DNA of 64,000 nt from Paraburkholderia polaris (GTDB taxonomy: Bacteria; Pseudomonadota; Gammaproteobacteria; Burkholderiales; Burkholderiaceae). The stretch is from the NCBI RefSeq assembly GCF_012927345.1, contig NZ_JABBGJ010000024.1, positions 1 to 64,000 of the forward strand, given 5' to 3'. The notes below the pieces were generated by a model. It searched no databases. It saw only the letters and a list, made by a program, of their open reading frames with translations, and was not told the origin of the DNA. Positions 33,483 through 45,933 of this stretch are shown one piece after another. Positions within the stretch are counted from its first letter, which is position 1. Every line of letters starts with the position of its first letter. The position numbers were made by a program, and so were the translations under genes.

Positions 33483-35299
33483 TGAGACTGATGAAGCCGT
33501 TCGGTCCCGCTGTGTTGCGTGTCGGCGTTTGTGTGTGGTTTGGTTTTGGCGTATGTCGCGGCTTGTCTGGAAGTATGCGTGGGATCCCGGTTCGCAACTT
33601 GGCTCGCAGCTCGATTAACAATCCGCTTCGCAGCCTGCTTCACAGCCCGATTCGCAACCCGATTTGCAATCCGCTTCGCAGCCTGGTCGCTGGCATGGCG
33701 ATAAGCGCCGGCATCGCGCACGCTTCGACACCTCCGCTGCCGCCGCTGCCCACGTACATGCCGCTCGACGACGCCGTTGTGTCGCCCGATGCTCGATACG
33801 ACGTGCCGCCGCTGCCGCGCGGCGTCACTGCCGAAGTGCCCAACCCGTTCCGCGACGAGTCCGCCGACGGGCCCAGCGGATCGCGAGCGGCGGCAACCGC
33901 CGACATCGGACGCGCCGACGACCTGGCCGGTGACGCAGACGGCTCAGTGCCGCTACGGAGGCAATCCGCAGCGGCGGCGCGCGACGACCTCACCGGAACC
34001 GCGGCGCTTGAAGGGCCGCCGGTGCCGCTGCCTCCGCTTGCGCGCCTGAGCGACGCACCGAAAACGCCTGCAGACGCCAAACTCGCCGCCGACGACAAAC
34101 CGATCTCACTTAACTTTCAGCGCGCCGAACTCGGCGCGGTGCTCAACGCGTTCGCCCAGTTCACCGGACTGAACGTCGTCGCGAGCGAGAGAGTGCGCGG
34201 CGCCGTTTCACTGCGGCTTGACAAGGTGCCGTGGCGCACCGCGTTCGATACCCTGCTCGACGTCAACGGGCTGGCAATGGAGCGCCACGGCAATGTGATC
34301 TGGGTCGCGCCGATCGCAGATCTGGCCGCGCGTGAACGGCAGCGTTTCGAAGCGCACGCGAGAGCCTCCGATCTTGAGCCGCTCGCAAGCCGCACGTTCG
34401 AGCTGCACTACGCGCGCGCCGAAGACGTGCGGCGCCTGCTGACCGGCGCCGGCAACCAGCGCGTGCTGTCCAAACGCGGCGCCGCGACGGCCGATCCGCG
34501 CACCAATCTGCTGTTCGTCACTGACCTCGAAGGGCGCCTCGCGCAAATCACGGCGTTGCTTGGCTCCGTCGACCGGCCGACCCGTCAGGTATTGATCGAA
34601 GCGCGTATCGTCGAGGGCGAGCATGGGTTTTCGCGCAATCTCGGCGTGCGGCTTTCCATGGCGGCCGCGAACGCCGACGGCACCGCCCGAGGCTTGACGG
34701 GCGGCAAGGACGGCACCGTGTACGATCTGTCGGCGCGGCCGATTTCCGGTTTCGACGCCGCCACCGCCGGGTTGACCTTGTTCGCAGCCGGTGCGACGCG
34801 GCTCCTGAACATCGAGCTGAGCGCGCTGGAGGCCGAGGGGCGCGGCGAAATCGTCTCGAGCCCCCGGGTCGTGACGGCGGACCGGATGAAAGCGGTCGTC
34901 GAGCAGGGCACCGAGCTGCCCTATCAGGCGAAAGTGGGGCAGGGCGTATCCGGCGTGCAGTTTCGCCGCGCCACGCTCAAACTGGAGGTAGAGCCGCAAA
35001 TCATGCCTGACGGCAGAGTGGTGCTGGACCTCGACGTCGCCAAAGACAGCGTCGGCGAGCAGACCGACGCCGGGCCCGCAATCAACACTAAACACGTGCA
35101 AACGCGCGTCGAAGTCGAAGATGGTGGTACGGTGTCGATCGGCGGAATTTATGCGACCGATGACCGGGACGATGTGACGCGGGTGCCGCTCCTGGGCAAA
35201 ATACCCGTCTTAGGTGCGCTTTTTCGCCATCGGGCCCATCGGGACCAGCGCAGTGAACTGGCAGTTTTCATCACGCCGCGCGTCGTTCAGACAAATTAG
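33482..35299 (+). CDS. pilQ: Type IV pilus secretin, PilQ-like
   Basis: PilQ forms the outer-membrane pore for the pilus. The product is 605 residues, shorter than most PilQ proteins, and no AMIN domain is evident. After a long leader and a Pro-rich segment come an STN-like domain (FQRAELGAVLNAFAQFTGLN, at about 210-280), an N1 domain (FELHYARAEDVRRLL) and the secretin core, with IVSSPRVVTADRMKAVVEQG and VPLLGKIPVLGALFRHR. The start at 33482 overlaps the previous stop and has GGAGG upstream. Eight 12-bp repeats sit inside the leader. Confidence 0.88.
   Translation: MRLMKPFGPAVLRVGVCVWFGFGVCRGLSGSMRGIPVRNLARSSINNPLRSLLHSPIRNPICNPLRSLVAGMAISAGIAHASTPPLPPLPTYMPLDDAVVSPDARYDVPPLPRGVTAEVPNPFRDESADGPSGSRAAATADIGRADDLAGDADGSVPLRRQSAAAARDDLTGTAALEGPPVPLPPLARLSDAPKTPADAKLAADDKPISLNFQRAELGAVLNAFAQFTGLNVVASERVRGAVSLRLDKVPWRTAFDTLLDVNGLAMERHGNVIWVAPIADLAARERQRFEAHARASDLEPLASRTFELHYARAEDVRRLLTGAGNQRVLSKRGAATADPRTNLLFVTDLEGRLAQITALLGSVDRPTRQVLIEARIVEGEHGFSRNLGVRLSMAAANADGTARGLTGGKDGTVYDLSARPISGFDAATAGLTLFAAGATRLLNIELSALEAEGRGEIVSSPRVVTADRMKAVVEQGTELPYQAKVGQGVSGVQFRRATLKLEVEPQIMPDGRVVLDLDVAKDSVGEQTDAGPAINTKHVQTRVEVEDGGTVSIGGIYATDDRDDVTRVPLLGKIPVLGALFRHRAHRDQRSELAVFITPRVVQTN
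33590..33685 (+). repeat. Eight 12-bp tandem repeats in the pilQ leader
   Basis: Eight contiguous degenerate 12-bp units encode VRNL-ARSS-INNP-LRSL-LHSP-IRNP-ICNP-LRSL. Two stretches of 19 bp, at 33619-33637 and 33667-33685, are identical. The unit is four codons, so copy-number change keeps frame. It lies upstream of the hydrophobic segment VAGMAISAGIAHA that looks like the end of the signal peptide. Confidence 0.85.
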
Positions 35300-35405
35300 G
35301 GGCATGCTGCCTCCGCTATCCAGCGGCGGCCTGCAGGCTCGACAAGGCAGCCGCTTTGCCAGTAAGCTGCGGCACGAACCATACCGGATTAGCCAGAGGA
35401 CACCG

Positions 35406-35957
35406 TTGCAAGCGCGGGACGCACACGCCAATGTATTTTTTGTAGGGCTCATGGGGGCAGGCAAAACCACCGTGGGCCGGGCCATTGCGCGCCGTCTCGA
35501 TCGCCCGTTCTTCGATTCCGATCATGAAATCGAGGTGCGTACGGGCGCGCGCATCCCGGTGATCTTCGAGCTGGAAGGCGAAGCGGGCTTTCGCGATCGC
35601 GAGGCGGACGTGATTTCCGACCTGACCGGGCGCGACAATATCGTGCTGGCCACGGGCGGCGGCGCGGTGCTGCGGCCGGAAAACCGCGAAGCGCTGCAAA
35701 ATCGGGGCCTGGTGATCTATTTGCGCGCCAATCCGCATGATTTGTGGTTGCGCACCCGGCGCGACAAGAATCGCCCGCTTTTGCAGACTGAAGACCCCAA
35801 AGCGCGCCTCGAAGCGCTCTACGAAGTACGCGATCCGCTATACCGGGAATGCGCGCACTTTGTGATCGAAACCGGCCGGCCTTCGGTCAACGGACTCGTC
35901 AACATGGTTCTGATGCAGCTCGAGATGGCCGGCGTCGCCAAACATCCTGCGTCATAA
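35406..35957 (+). CDS. aroK: Shikimate kinase
   Basis: AroK phosphorylates shikimate in aromatic amino acid synthesis. TTG at 35406 is chosen, about 6 bp after AGAGGA, giving MQARDAHANVFFVGLMGAGK and 183 residues, the usual size. An in-frame ATG at 35304 would add 34 residues with no family resemblance. Walker A is GLMGAGKTTVG. The shikimate-binding DSDHEIE and RDREADVI segments, and the lid region RDKNRPLL, are present. The stop overlaps an ATG for aroB. Confidence 0.93.
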   Translation: MQARDAHANVFFVGLMGAGKTTVGRAIARRLDRPFFDSDHEIEVRTGARIPVIFELEGEAGFRDREADVISDLTGRDNIVLATGGGAVLRPENREALQNRGLVIYLRANPHDLWLRTRRDKNRPLLQTEDPKARLEALYEVRDPLYRECAHFVIETGRPSVNGLVNMVLMQLEMAGVAKHPAS

Positions 35958-35965
35958 TGGACCGT

Positions 35966-37042
35966 ATGATTACCGTCAATGTCGAACTGGGCGAGCGCGC
36001 CTACCCCATCCATATCGGTGCCGATCTGATCGGCCAGACCGCGTTGTTCGCGCCGCATATCGCCGGCAGCTCGGTCACGATCGTCACGAATACCACGGTC
36101 GACCCGCTTTACGGCGACAAGCTGCGCGCGGCGCTCGCGCCGCTCGGCAAGCAGGTATCCACGGTCGTTTTGCCGGACGGCGAAGCGTACAAGAACCTCG
36201 AAACGCTGAACCTGATTTTCGACGCGCTGCTGGGCTCGCGCGCCGATCGCAAGACCACGCTGATCGCTCTGGGCGGCGGCGTGATCGGCGACATGACGGG
36301 GTTTGCCGCGGCCTGCTACATGCGCGGCGTGCCGTTCATCCAGGTGCCGACCACCTTGTTGTCGCAAGTCGATTCGTCGGTGGGCGGCAAGACGGGCATC
36401 AACCATCCGCTCGGCAAGAACATGATCGGCGCGTTCTACCAGCCGCAGGCTGTGATCGCCGACATCGGCGCGCTGCGCACGCTGCCCGCGCGAGAACTGG
36501 CAGCGGGCGTCGCCGAAGTGATCAAGACGGGCGCGATTGCCGACGCTGGTTTTTTCAGCTGGATCGAAGCTAACATCGAGGCGCTCAATCGCTGCGAGCC
36601 AGAAGCGTTGGCCGAGGCGGTCAAGCGCTCGTGCGAAATCAAGGCGTCGGTTGTGGCGCAGGACGAGCGCGAAGGCGGATTGCGCGCGATCCTCAATTTC
36701 GGCCACACCTTTGGCCATGCGATCGAAGCCGGACTCGGCTACGGCGAATGGCTGCACGGCGAGGCGGTCGGCTGCGGGATGGTGATGGCGGCGGACCTGT
36801 CCGTGCGCATGGGTTATCTCGACGAAGCGGCGCGCAAGCGTCTGGTCGACGTGATCGTTGCCGCGCATCTGCCTACGCGGGCGCCCGCGCTCGGCGATTC
36901 GCGTTACGTCGAACTCATGCGGGTCGACAAGAAGGCGGAAGCCGGCGCGATCAAATTCATTCTGCTGAAGCGTTTCGGTGAGACGCTCATCACCCAGGCG
37001 CCCGACGCCGAGGTGCACGCTACGCTGGCCGCCTCCATCTAG
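35966..37042 (+). CDS. aroB: 3-dehydroquinate synthase
   Basis: AroB converts DAHP to 3-dehydroquinate with NAD and a metal ion. The start at 35966 gives MITVNVELGERAYPIHIG and 358 residues. ATG 35957, which overlaps the aroK stop, is an alternative three residues longer. Key segments include LIALGGGVIGDMTGFAAACY, PTTLLSQVDSSVGGKTGIN and the metal-site HTFGHAIEAG. The aroK-aroB pair behind pilQ is a common proteobacterial arrangement. Confidence 0.96.
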   Translation: MITVNVELGERAYPIHIGADLIGQTALFAPHIAGSSVTIVTNTTVDPLYGDKLRAALAPLGKQVSTVVLPDGEAYKNLETLNLIFDALLGSRADRKTTLIALGGGVIGDMTGFAAACYMRGVPFIQVPTTLLSQVDSSVGGKTGINHPLGKNMIGAFYQPQAVIADIGALRTLPARELAAGVAEVIKTGAIADAGFFSWIEANIEALNRCEPEALAEAVKRSCEIKASVVAQDEREGGLRAILNFGHTFGHAIEAGLGYGEWLHGEAVGCGMVMAADLSVRMGYLDEAARKRLVDVIVAAHLPTRAPALGDSRYVELMRVDKKAEAGAIKFILLKRFGETLITQAPDAEVHATLAASI

Positions 37043-37118
37043 ACCGACTCGGCGGGGGCTTGGCAGCAAGGCAACACGCACCAGCGTCACGAGGCGCCGC
37101 CCATGTTCGGAGAATCCG

Positions 37119-38321
37119 GTGACTGACAGGCGCAGCGACGATGTAAAGCATGACCCGGCAGGCACGCCCGTGAGCGGCGTGCCATCGCAGGAAACACTCG
37201 AAGCGCACCTCGCGCCGTATGCGGCCCATTCCGCTCAATCGCGCGGCCGCCGTTATCCCGAAGCCGCGCCTAGCGCGCGCACCGAATTCCAGCGCGATCG
37301 CGACCGCATTGTCCATTCGACGGCGTTCCGCCGGCTCGAATACAAAACTCAGGTATTCGTGAATCACGAGGGCGATCTGTTTCGCACGCGACTCACCCAT
37401 AGCCTGGAAGTCGCGCAGATCGCCCGTTCGGTGGCGCGCAATCTGCGCGTCAACGAAGACCTCGTCGAAGCCATTTCGCTCGCGCACGACCTTGGCCATA
37501 CGCCCTTCGGCCATGCGGGCCAGGACGCGCTGAACGAATGCATGCGCGAACACGGCGGCTTCGAGCACAACCTGCAAAGTCTCGCGGTGGTCGACGATCT
37601 GGAGGAGCACTACGGGGCGTTCAATGGCCTGAACCTCTGCTTCGAAACGCGAGAAGGCATTCTTAAGCACTGCTCGCGCGAGAACGCGCGGCGGCTCGGC
37701 GCGCTCGGCGAGCGTTTTCTGGAGGGGCGGCAGCCTTCCATCGAAGCGCAGATCGCCAATGTCGCCGATGAGATCGCGTACAACAACCACGATGTCGACG
37801 ACGGCTTGCGCTCAGGCTTACTCACGGTGGAGCAGCTTGCGGAAGTGGAGTTGTGGGAGACGCACTACGCGGCGGCGCGTGGCGATTTTCCGCAGATCGA
37901 AGGGCGCCGGCTGATTCACGAGACCGTGCGCCGAATTATCAATACGCTTATCGTCGACCTGATCGATACGACCGCGCTCAATCTCGCAAGACACGCGCCA
38001 GTCTCGCTGGACGCGGTGCGCGCCGCTCCGCCGCTGGTCGCGCATAGTGAAGCGATCGCCGCGCAGGCGGCGGCGCTCAAGCGCTTTCTATTCAAGAACC
38101 TGTACCGGCACTATCGCGTCATGCGCATGGCCAACAAGGCACGCCGCGTGGTGTCCGGCCTGTTTGACGCGTTCACGGAAGATCCGCGGCTATTGCCGCC
38201 GAGCTATCAATCCACGGACGCGTCGCAGCAACCGCGGCTGATCGCCCACTACATCGCGGGCATGACGGATCGCTATGCGGTGAAGGAGTATCAGCGGCTG
38301 TTCGTGATCGACGACAACTGA
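37119..38321 (+). CDS. dgt: dGTPase-like HD-domain triphosphohydrolase
   Basis: Members of this family hydrolyse dNTPs to nucleosides and triphosphate. The GTG at 37119 follows GGAGA and gives 400 residues. HD-domain metal ligands are in RLTHSLEVAQIARS (H) and AHDLGHTPFGHAGQDAL (HD). The length matches the bacterial dGTPase-like subfamily rather than the longer E. coli Dgt. It lies 76 bp after aroB and converges on the DUF883 gene. Confidence 0.92.
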   Translation: MTDRRSDDVKHDPAGTPVSGVPSQETLEAHLAPYAAHSAQSRGRRYPEAAPSARTEFQRDRDRIVHSTAFRRLEYKTQVFVNHEGDLFRTRLTHSLEVAQIARSVARNLRVNEDLVEAISLAHDLGHTPFGHAGQDALNECMREHGGFEHNLQSLAVVDDLEEHYGAFNGLNLCFETREGILKHCSRENARRLGALGERFLEGRQPSIEAQIANVADEIAYNNHDVDDGLRSGLLTVEQLAEVELWETHYAAARGDFPQIEGRRLIHETVRRIINTLIVDLIDTTALNLARHAPVSLDAVRAAPPLVAHSEAIAAQAAALKRFLFKNLYRHYRVMRMANKARRVVSGLFDAFTEDPRLLPPSYQSTDASQQPRLIAHYIAGMTDRYAVKEYQRLFVIDDN

Positions 38322-38456
38322 GCGACCTGCGGCCGGCCGACGTCGCTGCTCGATAAGCGCCGGCGCAATCCCATTCCCTAATCAAAGCCGCGAAGGCGGC
38401 GGCCCGTCTCGCCGCGCGGTGCAGCCCGCCTCGGGCGGGCCGCTTGGCGCAACCGG

Positions 38457-38837
38457 CTAGCGCAGCCGCGATGCAAACAGCGCGCCCGCGATCAGCGCAA
38501 CCCCGCCGACGATCGCGAGCGTCTGCCACGGGTTTTCGTGCACGTAGTCGTCAGCGTCGGCGATCGCGACCTCAGCGCGTTCCCGCATGGCCTCGCGGGT
38601 ATCGTTCAAACGGTTGCGCGCGACATCGAGCTGCTTGCGCAATTTGCCGCGCAGCGCCACGGCGTCGGCCTGGGTGCCGTCTGCCAAAGTGGATTCGAGC
38701 TCTGACATCAGCGTGCGCAGCTCGCCCGCGATATCTTCGGCCGCATGGCGGCTATGGCGAGCGATACGCCGCGCACGGCGGCTGGTGGTGGTCCAGGATT
38801 CGCCGAGGGCGTCTCGCGTGTTCGGAAGTGCTGTCAT
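38457..38837 (-). CDS. DUF883 family (ElaB/YqjD-like) membrane protein
   Basis: ElaB/YqjD proteins are small C-tail-anchored membrane proteins. Those of E. coli bind ribosomes in stationary phase. The product is 126 residues. It has a basic N terminus, an amphipathic helical middle (about 35-95), the segment DDYVHENPWQTLAIVGGVAL that is typical of the family, and a C-terminal membrane helix. It lies alone between convergent dgt and an upstream 340-bp gap. Confidence 0.88.
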   Translation of the reverse strand: MTALPNTRDALGESWTTTSRRARRIARHSRHAAEDIAGELRTLMSELESTLADGTQADAVALRGKLRKQLDVARNRLNDTREAMRERAEVAIADADDYVHENPWQTLAIVGGVALIAGALFASRLR

Positions 38838-39177
38838 GGTCGCTCCGTCGATGAGGGTGAAAAAGGTCCCACGCTGTTACGCAGACACACGTTGCCACGC
38901 GGGAAAACACCATCAGAACGCAACTTCGGTGCCAAACCCGCAGCCCCTATGTGCCGTGGCGCGGCCCCACATTCCTCAGCAGATATTGCACGAGCCGGCC
39001 CAATGACGGGTCAAATTTACAAACGCTCACGTTCGCCCGCTGAGTGGCCTCCGCACGCCGCGAACGGCCCCCGACGCGCCCGAAAAATAAAAAACGCCGC
39101 CATTGGCTAGATGACGGCGTTGTCCAAGCCACGAAAATTCGACTACCCTAACTAAACGGCCCCAATTTCGTGACGCG
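38838..39177. other. Non-coding gap between DUF883 gene and ompW
   Basis: This 340-bp stretch has no convincing gene. It contains the DUF883 upstream region and, at its right end, the ompW terminator. Short open frames here lack ribosome sites and family resemblance. Confidence 0.7.
39083..39122 (-). terminator. Rho-independent terminator of ompW
   Basis: Read on the - strand: AACGCCGTCAT, a 7-nt loop, ATGGCGGCGTT (one mismatch), then TTTTATTTTT. It lies 55 bp beyond the ompW stop. Confidence 0.9.
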
Positions 39178-39903
39178 TTAGAAACGGTAACCGATGTTGA
39201 CGTAGGTAACGATCGGGTTCAGCTTGATCTTGGTTTGCGATTGCACATTCAGTGTGCCGACCGGGGTGGTTGCGGCGGTGTTCAGCTTGGCGGTCGTGCT
39301 GAGCGGCAGGTACGAAATCGAGACGCCGGCGAACCAGTGCTGGTTGAACGCATAGGTGAAACCCGCATTAAACACCGGCTCCCACGAACTATCCGTAGAG
39401 ACGCTGGTCGGACCATGCAGAACGTTTGCCTGGAATACGCCGTTGGTGATCTTTTCGTCGGTGAACCAGATGCGGCTCACACCAACGCCGAGATACGGGC
39501 GGAACGTGGCGGTCGGAGCGTTGAAGTAGTACTTGAACAGCAGAGTCGGGCTCCACTGTTTTGCCTGGCCCAGCTTGCCGAATTGGGCGAGGTTGCCCGA
39601 GCCTTCCAGGTCGAACGAAGGCGGGACGCCAATCACGAACTCGGTTGCGATGTGATCTGTGACAAAGTAGCCAGCAGTGAAGCCGAGGGTGTCGGCTGAA
39701 CTGAGTGATGCGCCGGTGTTGGCTTCGGTGATGTTGGTCGGGCTGCCGCCGATGCTGGTCACTTTCAACGGGTCGCTGCTCGATTGAGGCGCAAGATGGA
39801 ACCAGCCTGTCGTGACGTAAAAGCTGCCTGCCGATTGCGCGTGTGCTGCCGTTGTCATGCAGGCTAGTGCGGCGATCCCCGTTACGGCCTGTTTTAATTT
39901 CAT
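39178..39903 (-). CDS. ompW: OmpW family outer-membrane beta-barrel protein
   Basis: OmpW proteins are eight-stranded barrels with a hydrophobic channel for small apolar molecules. The product is 241 residues, with a signal peptide ending ...TTAAHA, so the mature protein starts at about residue 23. The segments FGFNAGFTYAF-like (here FNAGFTYAFNQHWFAGVSI) and TFRPYLGVGVSR are typical. The C-terminal residue is Phe (VNIGYRF), as for BAM-assembled barrels. GGAGGAG precedes the start. Confidence 0.93.
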   Translation of the reverse strand: MKLKQAVTGIAALACMTTAAHAQSAGSFYVTTGWFHLAPQSSSDPLKVTSIGGSPTNITEANTGASLSSADTLGFTAGYFVTDHIATEFVIGVPPSFDLEGSGNLAQFGKLGQAKQWSPTLLFKYYFNAPTATFRPYLGVGVSRIWFTDEKITNGVFQANVLHGPTSVSTDSSWEPVFNAGFTYAFNQHWFAGVSISYLPLSTTAKLNTAATTPVGTLNVQSQTKIKLNPIVTYVNIGYRF

Positions 39904-40089
39904 ATGTGCTCCTCCAAAAAGGCCCGCTCATTATGACTACAACGTTTGAAACAAACCATACGCGGCGGTTAGAGCTTTCTCCCTAGGCTCCGCGCGGTTT
40001 CTGGCTTAGCCGCGCTGCGCCGAACCCCGGGCGCACGCGGTTCTTCGGACCTTCGGGTATGTACCAACGCGACTATCGGATACTCCAGC

Positions 40090-40797
40090 ATGGCACGGCT
40101 TGCACGTCTCTATGTCCCTGACCAGCCGCAGCACGTCATCCTCCGCGGACTCGATCAGCAGCCCGCATTCGTCGACGACCAGGACTACGAGCTTTTCATC
40201 GACTGCTTGAAAGCGGCTTCACGCGACCATCACCTGTCCATCCACGCGTATGCGTTGATGCCGGGCTCTGTGCAACTGCTCGTCACGCCGACTGAAGAGT
40301 CGAGCCTGCCGAAGGCGATGCAGGCTGTGGGGCGCCGCTACGTTGCGCACTTCAACCGGCGCTACGCGCGCCGCGGCACGCTGTGGGAGGGCCGCTACCG
40401 TGCCACGGTGATCGAAGGCGAGCGCTATTTTCTACTGGCGAGCCGCGTTGTCGAGATGTCGCCGGTGCGTGCCGGGCTCGTGAACGCGCCCGAGGACTAC
40501 CGCTGGTCGAGCTACCGTCATCACATCGGCCTGACGCTTGACAGCCTGATCACCGATCACCCTTTGTACTGGTCGCTCGGCAACACGCCGTTCGAACGGC
40601 AGCGGGCATACCGCGAGTTGTGCGAGCAGCCGCTTGACGAACGCGAAGCCAGTCAGCTTCAACAGGCCACCTTGAAAGGCTGGGTTTTGGGTAGCGATAC
40701 CTACCGCGAATGGGCTGCGCGAGCCGCCAACCGGCGCGTTTCGCCGCTGCCGCGCGGGCGGCCGCGCAAGGTGCGCGAAACGCCGCAGACACAATAA
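40090..40797 (+). CDS. REP-associated tyrosine transposase (Y1_Tnp) homologue without HUH histidines
   Basis: The product is 235 residues and matches the TnpA-REP/Y1 fold: MARLARLYVPDQPQHVILRG at the start, RGTLWEGRYRATVIEGERYF in the middle and EDYRWSSYRHHIG later. A candidate nucleophile Tyr remains in GERYFLLASRVVE. The HUH site, normally LMPNHxHLL, reads LMPGSVQLLVTP, so both His are lost. No REP repeats or inverted ends were seen nearby. It lies just before gltB behind its own terminator. It is probably a domesticated nucleic-acid-binding protein. Confidence 0.85.
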   Translation: MARLARLYVPDQPQHVILRGLDQQPAFVDDQDYELFIDCLKAASRDHHLSIHAYALMPGSVQLLVTPTEESSLPKAMQAVGRRYVAHFNRRYARRGTLWEGRYRATVIEGERYFLLASRVVEMSPVRAGLVNAPEDYRWSSYRHHIGLTLDSLITDHPLYWSLGNTPFERQRAYRELCEQPLDEREASQLQQATLKGWVLGSDTYREWAARAANRRVSPLPRGRPRKVRETPQTQ

Positions 40798-40825
40798 AGC
40801 GTTTCGTATCAAAAGGTTGTGCCGG

Positions 40826-40854
40826 AACGGCATCTTCGCATGCCGTTTTCTTTT
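40826..40854 (+). terminator. Rho-independent terminator after the Y1_Tnp homologue
   Basis: AACGGCAT (40826-40833), loop CTTCGC, ATGCCGTT (40840-40847), then TTCTTTT. An outer AAAAGGT/ACCTTTT repeat (40811-40817 with 40857-40863) brackets it. Confidence 0.85.
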
Positions 40855-40934
40855 GCACCTTTTTGATGTGGCACCAATAAAAAATAGCCGCAATGCACCA
40901 ACTTGATAACTGGGGACCGACCATCACGTTTTAT

Positions 40935-40964
40935 TTGCTATTCCATTGATTCGTCGCGTATATT
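40935..40964 (+). promoter_or_regulatory. Candidate promoter of gltBD
   Basis: TTGCTA (40935-40940), an 18-nt spacer and TATATT (40959-40964), about 125 nt upstream of the gltB ATG. The surroundings are AT-rich compared with the window. Recognised by eye only. Confidence 0.45.
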
Positions 40965-41092
40965 CCGAATTCCGGCGCTTTTTGGTACGCGTAGCATCCA
41001 GCGTACTGAGTCGCCGTCGCGGTTGCGGAGCGCACTGCGGCAATAGAAAAACGGTTTAACGGCCTGTTCGGCCCCTCACAGACGGTGTCCCC

Positions 41093-45796
<4,704 letters not shown>

Positions 45797-45852
45797 CTTG
45801 TCGCATAGCTGCTTCGCTGATCATCAGCACAGAAGACGTCACATTTAGCCGT

Positions 45853-45893
45853 ACCCGCCGCGCCTTACCGTTCAACCGGTCCGCGCGGCGGGT
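45853..45893 (+). promoter_or_regulatory. Intercistronic stem-loop between gltB and gltD
   Basis: An 11-bp perfect stem, ACCCGCCGCGC (45853-45863) with GCGCGGCGGGT (45883-45893), with a small inner ACCG/CGGT. No T tract follows, so it is more likely an mRNA processing or stability element than a terminator. Confidence 0.45.
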
Positions 45894-45933
45894 GTAGATC
45901 ACCTCACCTGATACAGATAGAGAAGAGAACCAC

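Noticed and set aside
33590..33685. CRISPR-like reading of the repeats in pilQ
   Set aside because: Units are contiguous, 12 bp and in frame with no spacers and no cas genes, so this is a coding minisatellite.
35304..35405. Extended aroK start at ATG 35304
   Set aside because: The extra 34 residues have no shikimate kinase similarity, and TTG 35406 has a better spaced ribosome site and the family's usual length.
38385..38445. GC-rich inverted repeats between dgt and the DUF883 gene as a terminator
   Set aside because: The stems (GCCGC/GCGGC and GCCCGCC/GGCGGGC) have no T tract on either strand. They may end transcripts, but nothing in the sequence shows it.
39904..41092. REP elements or transposon ends around the Y1_Tnp homologue
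   Set aside because: Only the terminator hairpin and ordinary GC-rich sequence were seen. There are no paired REP repeats or target duplications.
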